Positions 54,603-64,000 of a DNA stretch of 64,000 nt are shown here, one piece after another (the stretch's first letter is position 1; each line of letters starts with the position of its first letter). Location of the stretch: NCBI GenBank assembly GCA_964035775.1, contig OZ038314.1:13972682-14036681 (forward strand), in the 5' to 3' direction. A program made the position numbers and the translations under genes. The DNA is from Osedax frankpressi (taxonomy: Eukaryota > Annelida > Polychaeta > Sabellida > Siboglinidae). The notes beneath the pieces were generated by a model. That model made no database searches and had not been told where the DNA came from. It worked only from the letters and a program-made list of their open reading frames with translations.

Positions 54603-55389
54603 ATAAATACATAAGTTAATTTACTTAGTTATAACTTATAAATAAATACTTGAGTTAATTTACTTATTTATAACTTATTAGTAAATACTTGAGTTAATTT
54701 ACTTAATTATAAATTATAAATAAAAACATGAGTTAATTTACTTAGTTATAACTTATTAGTAAATACTTTAGTTAATTTAATTAGTTATAACTTATAAATA
54801 AATACATGAGTTAATATACTTAGTTATAACTTATTAGTTAATACTTGAGTTAATTTACTTAATTATAAATTATAAATAAATACTTGAGTTAATTTACTTA
54901 GTTATAACTTATAAATAAATACTTGAGTTACTTTACTTAGTTATAACTTATTAGTAAATACTTGAGTTAATTGACTTAGTTATAATTTATTAGTAAATAC
55001 ACGAGTTAATTTACTTAGTTATAATTTATAAATAAATACTTTAGTTAATTTACTTAGTTATAACTTATTAGTAAATACTTGAGTTAATTTACTTAATTAT
55101 AAATTATAAAAAAATACTTGAGTTAATTTACTTAGTTATAACATATAAATACATACTTGTGTTAATTTACTTAGTTATAAATTATAAATAAATATTCGAG
55201 TTACTTTACTTAGTTATAACTTATTATTAAATACTTGAGTTAATTTACTTAGTTATAATTTATTAGTAAATACACGAGTTAATTTACTTAGTTATAACTT
55301 ATGAATAAATACTTTAGTTAATTAACTTAGTTATAACTTATAAATAAATACATGAGTTAATATACTTAGTTATAACTTATTAGTTAATA

Positions 55390-57720
55390 CTTGAGTTAAT
55401 TTACTTAATTATAAATTATAAATAAATACTTGAGTTAATTTACTTAGTTATAACTTATAAATGAATACTTGAGTTACTTTACTTAGTTATAACTTATTAG
55501 TAAATACTTGAGTTAATTGACTTAGTTATAATTTATTAGTAAATACACGAGTTAATTTACTTAGTTATAATTTATAAATAAATACTTTAGTTAATTTACT
55601 TAGTTATAACTTATTAGTAAATACTTGAGTTAATTTACTTAATTATAAATTATAAAAAAATACATGAGTTAATTTACTTAGTTATAACATATAAATACAT
55701 ACTTGTGTTAATTTACTTAGTTATAAATTATAAATAAATATTCGAGTTACTTTACTTAGTTATAACTTATTATTAAATACTTGAGTTAATTTACTTAGTT
55801 ATAATTTATTAGTAAATACACGAGTTAATTAACTTAGTTATAACTTATACATAAATAGTTGAGTTAATTTACTTAGTTATAACTTATTAGTTAATACTTG
55901 AGTTAATTTACTTAATTATAACTTATAAATAAATACTTGAGTTAATTAACTTAGTTATAACTTATAAATAAATAGTTGAGTTAATTTACTTATTTATAAC
56001 TTATTAATAATAACTAAATATAACTTATTAATAAATACATGAGTTAATTTACTTAGTTATAACTTATTAGTAAATATATGATATAATTACTTATTATAAC
56101 TTATTAGTAAATACTTGAGTTAATTTACTTAGTTATAACTTATAAATAAATACATGAGTTAATATACTTAGTTATAACTTATTATTTAATACTTGAGTTA
56201 ATTTAATTAGTTATGACTTATTAGTAAATACTTTAGTTAATTTACTTAGTTATAACTTATAAATAAATACTTGAATTAATTTACTTAGTTATAACTGATA
56301 AGTAAATACTTTAGTTAATTTACTTAGTTTTAACTGATAAATAAATACTTGAATTAATTTACTTAGTTATAACTTATTAGTTAATACTTGAGTTAATTTA
56401 CTTAATTATAACTTATAAATAAATACTTGAGTTAATTAACTTAGTTATAACTTATAAATAAATAGTTGAGTTAATTTACTTATTTATAACTTATTAATAA
56501 TAACTAAATATAACTTATTAATAAATACATGAGTTAATTTACTTAGTTATAACTTATAAATAAATACTTGAGTTAATTTACTTATTTATAACTTATTAGT
56601 AAATACTTGAGTTAATTTACTTAGTTATAACTTATTAGTAAATACTTTAGTTAATTTAATTAGTTATAACTTATAAATAAATACATGAGTTAATATACTT
56701 AGTTATAACTTATTAGTTAATACTTGAGTTAATTTACTTAATTATAAATTATAAATAAATACTTGAGTTAATTTACTTAGTTATAACTTATAAATAAATA
56801 CTTGAGTTACTTTACTTAGTTATAACTTATTAGTAAATACTTGAGTTAATTGACTTAGTTATAATTTATTAGTAAATACACGAGTTAATTTACTTAGTTA
56901 TAATTTATAAATAAATACTTTAGTTAATTTACTTAGTTATAACTTATTAGTAAATACTTGAGTTAATTTACTTAATTATAAATTATAAAAAAATACATGA
57001 GTTAATTTACTTAGTTATAACATATAAATACATACTTGTGTTAATTTACTTAGTTATAAATTATAAATAAATATTCGAGTTACTTTACTTAGTTATAACT
57101 TATTATTAAATACTTGAGTTAATTTACTTAGTTATAATTTATTAGTAAATACACGAGTTAATTAACTTAGTTATAACTTATAAATAAATAGTTGAGTTAA
57201 TTTACTTAGTTATAACTTATTAGTTAATACTTGAGTTAATTTACTTAATTATAACTTATAAATAAATACTTGAGTTAATTAACTTAGTTATAACTTATAA
57301 ATAAATAGTTGAGTTAATTTACTTATTTATAACTTATTAATAATAACTAAATATAACTTATTAATAAATACATGAGTTAATTTACTTAGTTATAACTTAT
57401 TAGTAAATATATGATATACTTACTTATTATAACTTATTAGTAAATACTTGAGTTAATTTACTTAGTTATAACTTATAAATAAATACATGAGTTAATATAC
57501 TTAGTTATAACTTATTATTTAATACTTGAGTTAATTTAATTAGTTATGACTTATTAGTAAATACTTTAGTTAATTTATTTAGTTATAACTTATAAATAAA
57601 TACTTGAATTAATTTACTTAGTTATAACTGATAAGTAAATACTTTAGTTAATTTACTTAGTTTTAACTGATAAATAAATACTTGAATTAATTTACTTAGT
57701 TATAACTTATAAATAAATAC
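55390..57720. repeat. About 1,334-bp super-repeat inside the right array
   Basis: Variant order is duplicated with an offset of about 1,334 bp: the GAGTTACTTTAC unit at 55470 and 56804, the TAACTAAATATAAC insertion at 56010 and 57343, and the TTTTAACTGATAAATAAAT unit near 56330 and 57663. Part of this block is also present 546 bp (14 units) earlier, at 54924. Confidence 0.8.
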
Positions 57721-59386
57721 TTGAGTTAATTTACTTAGTTATAACATATACGCGAGTAATAAATACGTGAGTTAATTTACTTAGTTATGACTTATTAGTA
57801 AATACTTGAGTTAATTTACATAGTTATAACTTATAAAAAATACATGAGTTAATTTACTTAGTTATAACTTATTAGTTAATACTTGAGTTAATTTAATAAA
57901 TAATTAGTTATAACTTATTAGTAAATACTTTAGTTAATTTACTTAGTTATAACTTATAAATAAATACATGAGTTAATTTACTTAGTTATAACTTATAAAT
58001 AAATAGTTGAGTTAATTTACTTATCTATAACTTATAAGAAAATACTTTAGTTAATTTATTTAGTTATGACTTATTAGTAAATACTTTAGGTAATTTACTT
58101 AGTTATATCTTATAAATAAATAGTTGAGTAAATTTATTTAGTTATAACTGATAAATAAATACTTGAATTAATTTACTTAGTTATAACTGATAAGTAAATA
58201 CTTTAGTTAATTTACTTAGTTATAACTGATAAATAAATACTTGAGTTAATTTACTTAGCTATAACTTATAAGTAAATACTTTAGTTAATTTACTTAGTTA
58301 TGACTTATTAGTAAATACTTTAGTTAATTTACTTAGTTATAAATTATTAGTAAATAGTTGAGTTAATTTTACTTAGTTATAACCTATTAATAAATACTTG
58401 AGTTAATTTACTTGTTATAACTTATTAATATATACTTGAGTTAATTTATTTAGTTATAACTTATTAATAAATACATGAGTTAATTTACTTAGCTATAACT
58501 TATTAATAAATACTTGAGTTAATTTACTTAGTTATAATTTATTAGTAAATACTTGAGTTAATTTATTTAGTTATAATTTATTAGTAAATACTTGAGTTAA
58601 TTTACTTAGTTATAAATTATAAATAAATACATGAGTTACTTTACCCAGTAATAACTTATTAATAAAAACATGAGTTAATTTACTTAGTTATAACTGATAA
58701 ATAAATACTTGAATTAATTTACTTAGTTATAACTGATAAGTAAATACTTTAGTTAATTTACTTAGTTATAACTGATAAATAAATACTTGAGTTAATTTAC
58801 TTAGCTATAACTTATAAGTAAATACTTTAGTTAATTTACTTAGTTATGACTTATTAGTAAATACTTTAGTTAATTTACTTAGTTATAAATTATTAGTAAA
58901 TAGTTGAGTTAATTTTACTTAGTTATAACCTATTAATAAATACTTGAGTTAATTTACTTGTTATAACTTATTAATATATACTTGAGTTAATTTATTTAGT
59001 TATAACTTATTAATAAATACATGAGTTAATTTACTTAGCTATAACTTATTAATAAATACTTGAGTTAATTTACTTAGTTATAATTTATTAGTAAATACTT
59101 GAGTTAATTTATTTAGTTATAATTTATTAGTAAATACTTGAGTTAATTTACTTAGTTATAAATTATAAATAAATACATGAGTTACTTTACCCAGTAATAA
59201 CTTATTAATAAAAACATGAGTTAATTTACTTAGTTATAACTTATTAATATATACTTGAGTTAATTTACTTAGTTATAACTTATTAATATATACTTGAGTT
59301 AATTTACATAGTTATAACTGATAAATAAATACTTGAGTTAATTTACTTAGTTATAACTGATAAATAAATACTTGAGTTAATTTACT

Positions 59387-62300
59387 TAGTTATGACTTAT
59401 TAGTAAATACTTTAGTTAATTTACTTAGTTATAAATTATTAGTAAATAGTTGAGTTAATTTTACTTAGTTATAACCTATTAATAAATACTTGAGTTAATT
59501 TACTTGTTATAACTTATTAATATATACTTGAGTTAATTTATTTAGTTATAACTTATTAATAAATACATGAGTTAATTTACTTAGCTATAACTTATTAATA
59601 AATACTTGAGTTAATTTACTTAGTTATAATTTATTAGTAAATACTTGAGTTAATTTATTTAGTTATAATTTATTAGTAAATACTTGAGTTAATTTACTTA
59701 GTTATAAATTATAAATAAATACATGAGTTACTTTACCCAGTAATAACTTATTAATAAAAACATGAGTTAATTTACTTAGTTATAACTTATTAATATATAC
59801 TTGAGTTAATTTACTTAGTTATAACTTATTAATATATACTTGAGTTAATTTACATAGTTATAACTGATAAATAAATACTTGAGTTAATTTACTTAGTTAT
59901 AACTGATAAATAAATACTTGAGTTAATTTACTTAGCTATAACTTATAAGTAAATACTTTAGTTAATTGACCTAGTTATGACTTATTAGTAAATACTTTAG
60001 TTAATTTGCTTAGTTATGAATTATTAGTAAATAGTTGAGTTAATTTTACTTAGTTATAACTTATTAATAAATACTTGAGTTAATTTACTTGTTATAACTT
60101 ATTAATAAATATATGAGATCATTTACTTAGCTATAACTTATTAATAAATACGTGAGTTAATTTACTTAGTTATAACTTATAAATTCATATTTGAGTTAAT
60201 TTACTTAGTTATAAATTATAAATAAATATATGAGTTACTTTACCCAGTAATAACTTATTAATAAAAACATGAGTTAATTTACTTAGTTATAACTTATTAA
60301 TATATACTTGAGTTAATTTACTTAGTTATAACTTATTAATATATACTTGAGTTAATTTACATAGTTATAACTGATAAATAAATACTTGAGTTAATTTACT
60401 TAGTTATAACTGATAAATAAATACTTGAGTTAATTTACTTAGTTATGACTTATTAGTAAATACTTTAGTTAATTTACTTAGTTATAAATTATTAGTAAAT
60501 TGTTGAGTTAATTTTACTTAGTTATAACCTATTAATAAATACTTGAGTTAATTTACTTGTTATAACTTATTAATATATACTTGAGTTAATTTATTTAGTT
60601 ATAACTTATTAATAAATACATGAGTTAATTTACTTAGCTATAACTTATTAATAAATACTTGAGTTAATTTACTTAGTTATAATTTATTAGTAAATACTTG
60701 AGTTAATTTATTTAGTTATAATTTATTAGTAAATACTTGAGTTAATTTACTTAGTTATAAATTATAAATAAATACATGAGTTACTTTACCCAGTAATAAC
60801 TTATTAATAAAAACATGAGTTAATTTACTTAGTTATAACTTATTAATATATACTTGAGTTAATTTACTTAGTTATAACTTATTAATATATACTTGAGTTA
60901 ATTTACATAGTTATAACTGATAAATAAATACTTGAGTTAATTTACTTAGTTATAACTGATAAATAAATACTTGAGTTAATTTACTTAGCTATAACTTATA
61001 AGTAAATACTTTAGTTAATTGACCTAGTTATGACTTATTAGTAAATACTTTAGTTAATTTGCTTAGTTATGAATTATTAGTAAATAGTTGAGTTAATTTT
61101 ACTTAGTTATAACTTATTAATAAATACTTGAGTTAATTTACTTGTTATAACTTATTAATAAATATATGAGATCATTTACTTATCTATAACTTATTAATAA
61201 ATACGTGAGTTAATTTACTTAGTTATAACTTATTAGTAAATACTTTAGTTAATTACTTAGTTATGACTTATTAGTATATACTTGATTTAATTTACTTAGT
61301 TATAACTTATAAATAAATACTTGAGTTAATTTACTTAGTTATAACTGATAAGTAAACACTTTAGTTAATTTACTTAGTTATAACTAATAAATAAATACTT
61401 GAGTTAATTTACTTAGTTATAACTTATAAATAAATACTTGAGTTAATTTACTTAGTTATAACTTATTAATACGTGCGTGAGTTAATTTACTTAGTCATAA
61501 CTTATTAAGAAATACTTGAGTTAATTTACTTAGCTATAACTTATAAATAAATACATGAGTTAATTTACTTAGTTATAACTTACAAATAAATACTTGAGAT
61601 AATTAACTTAGTTATGACTTATTAGTAAATACTTTAGTTAATTTACTTAGTTATAAATTATTAGTAAATAGTTGAGTTAATTTTACTTAGTTATAACCTA
61701 TTAATAAATACTTGAGTTAATTTACTTGTTATAACTTATTAATATATACTTGAGTTAATTTATTTAGTTATAACTTATTAATAAATACATGAGTTAATTT
61801 ACTTAGCTATAACTTATTAATAAATACTTGAGTTAATTTACTTAGTTATAATTTATTAGTAAATACTTGAGTTAATTTATTTAGTTATAATTTATTAGTA
61901 AATACTTGAGTTAATTTACTTAGTTATAAATTATAAATAAATACATGAGTTACTTTACCCAGTAATAACTTATTAATAAAAACATGAGTTAATTTACTTA
62001 GTTATAACTTATTAATATATACTTGAGTTAATTTACTTAGTTATAACTTATTAATATATACTTGAGTTAATTTACATAGTTATAACTGATAAATAAATAC
62101 TTGAGTTAATTTACTTAGTTATAACTGATAAATAAATACTTGAGTTAATTTACTTAGCTATAACTTATAAGTAAATACTTTAGTTAATTGACCTAGTTAT
62201 GACTTATTAGTAAATACTTTAGTTAATTTGCTTAGTTATGAATTATTAGTAAATAGTTGAGTTAATTTTACTTAGTTATAACTTATTAATAAATACTTGA

Positions 62301-63830
62301 GTTAATTTACTTGTTATAACTTATTAATAAATATATGAGATCATTTACTTAGCTATAACTTATTAATAAATACGTGAGTTAATTTACTTAGTTATAACTT
62401 ATAAATTCATATTTGAGTTAATTTACTTAGTTATAAATTATAAATAAATATATGAGTTACTTTACCCAGTAATAACTTATTAATAAAAACATGAGTTAAT
62501 TTACTTAGTTATAACTTATTAATATATACTTGAGTTAATTTACTTAGTTATAACTTATTAATATATACTTGAGTTAATTTACATAGTTATAACTGATAAA
62601 TAAATACTTGAGTTAATTTACTTAGTTATAACTGATAAATAAATACTTGAGTTAATTTACTTAGTTATGACTTATTAGTAAATACTTTAGTTAATTTACT
62701 TAGTTATAAATTATTAGTAAATTGTTGAGTTAATTTTACTTAGTTATAACCTATTAATAAATACTTGAGTTAATTTACTTGTTATAACTTATTAATATAT
62801 ACTTGAGTTAATTTATTTAGTTATAACTTATTAATAAATACATGAGTTAATTTACTTAGCTATAACTTATTAATAAATACTTGAGTTAATTTACTTAGTT
62901 ATAATTTATTAGTAAATACTTGAGTTAATTTATTTAGTTATAATTTATTAGTAAATACTTGAGTTAATTTACTTAGTTATAAATTATAAATAAATACATG
63001 AGTTACTTTACCCAGTAATAACTTATTAATAAAAACATGAGTTAATTTACTTAGTTATAACTTATTAATATATACTTGAGTTAATTTACTTAGTTATAAC
63101 TTATTAATATATACTTGAGTTAATTTACATAGTTATAACTGATAAATAAATACTTGAGTTAATTTACTTAGTTATAACTGATAAATAAATACTTGAGTTA
63201 ATTTACTTAGCTATAACTTATAAGTAAATACTTTAGTTAATTGACCTAGTTATGACTTATTAGTAAATACTTTAGTTAATTTGCTTAGTTATGAATTATT
63301 AGTAAATAGTTGAGTTAATTTTACTTAGTTATAACTTATTAATAAATACTTGAGTTAATTTACTTGTTATAACTTATTAATAAATATATGAGATCATTTA
63401 CTTATCTATAACTTATTAATAAATACGTGAGTTAATTTACTTAGTTATAACTTATTAGTAAATACTTTAGTTAATTACTTAGTTATGACTTATTAGTATA
63501 TACTTGATTTAATTTACTTAGTTATAACTTATAAATAAATACTTGAGTTAATTTACTTAGTTATAACTGATAAGTAAACACTTTAGTTAATTTACTTAGT
63601 TATAACTAATAAATAAATACTTGAGTTAATTTACTTAGTTATAACTTATAAATAAATACTTGAGTTAATTTACTTAGTTATAACTTATTAATACGTGCGT
63701 GAGTTAATTTACTTAGTCATAACTTATTAAGAAATACTTGAGTTAATTTACTTAGCTATAACTTATAAATAAATACATGAGTTAATTTACTTAGTTATAA
63801 CTTACAAATAAATACTTGAGATAATTAACT
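59387..63830. repeat. 2,222-bp tandem super-repeat inside the right array
   Basis: Two copies, about 59387-61608 and 61609-63830, of a block of roughly 57 units. Landmarks with the same 2,222-bp offset are the GTTAATTGACCTAG unit at 59961/62183 and 61014/63236, and the CTTGAGATAATTAACTTAG unit at the end of each copy (near 61588/63810). Within each copy a smaller 1,053-bp (27-unit) echo is visible. Confidence 0.85.
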
Positions 63831-64000
63831 TAGTTATAACTTATGAATACATACATGAGTTAATTTACTTAGTTATAACCTATAAATAAATACTTGAGTT
63901 AATTTACTTAGTTATAACTTATAAATAAATACTTGAGTTAATTTACTTAGTTATGACTTATTAGTAAATACTTGAGTTAATTTACTTAGTTATGAATTAT

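Larger units (their letters stand above)
54603..64000. repeat. 39-bp AT-rich tandem satellite array
   Basis: Head-to-tail copies of a 39-bp unit containing TTAGTTATAACTTAT, AAATACTTGAGTTAATTTAC and small variants (TTATTAGTAAATAC or TTATAAATAAATAC; ACTTGAG, ACATGAG, ACACGAG or ACTTTAG). About 240 copies, continuing past the window edge. Nearly every unit contains the perfect palindrome AGTTATAACT. A short insertion (TAATAACTAAATATAAC, near 56010, 56501 and 57343) marks rearranged blocks. The array has almost no coding potential. Confidence 0.97.

Noticed and set aside
54603-64000. Telomeric repeat
   Set aside because: The unit is 39 bp and AT-only, with no TTAGG-type short repeat in either strand.

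Overview
The window is nuclear DNA from a eukaryote, most likely an insect. It is AT-rich, its genes are split by many short GT-AG introns, it carries simple repeats throughout, and it holds an orthologue of the animal axonemal dynein heavy chain DNAH1. Species and order cannot be fixed from the sequence; a hymenopteran-like genome is only a guess.

Layout: (1) bases 1-11,160 are one uninterrupted tandem array of a 39-bp unit that is almost G-free on the plus strand, with 43-bp variants and a roughly 2,076-bp higher-order duplication. (2) Bases 11,175-40,377 on the plus strand are the 3' part of a DNAH1-type inner-arm dynein heavy chain gene. I could follow 83 exons (about 11.8 kb, about 3,944 codons), and all 82 junctions keep frame. 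Only the first few hundred residues are missing, upstream of the array. The first visible exon starts within a few bases of the array's end behind an AG acceptor, so the array is most simply read as an intron of more than 11 kb. (3) Bases 40,378-42,695 are intergenic and AT-rich, with a 14-bp repeat. (4) Bases 42,696-53,904 on the plus strand are a ten-exon gene for a Ser-rich, low-complexity, partly coiled-coil protein of about 1,593 residues that I do not recognise. Its 4-kb first coding intron holds a 45-bp minisatellite. (5) Bases 54,603-64,000 are a second large tandem array, again with a 39-bp period but a different, AT-only sequence, with super-repeats of about 546, 1,334 and 2,222 bp.

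The dynein gene looks intact through all six AAA modules, the stalk with its microtubule-binding domain, and the C-terminal domain, so it should encode a working single-headed inner-arm motor of motile cilia; in an insect that chiefly means sperm flagella. The most unusual points are the satellite-filled intron in a dynein gene (recalling the giant satellite-bearing introns of Drosophila Y-linked dynein genes), two in-frame 12-nt candidate micro-exons in its 3' third, one GC-AG intron, and two flanking satellites that share a 39-bp period. I saw no transposon, virus-like element, CRISPR array, tRNA or rRNA.
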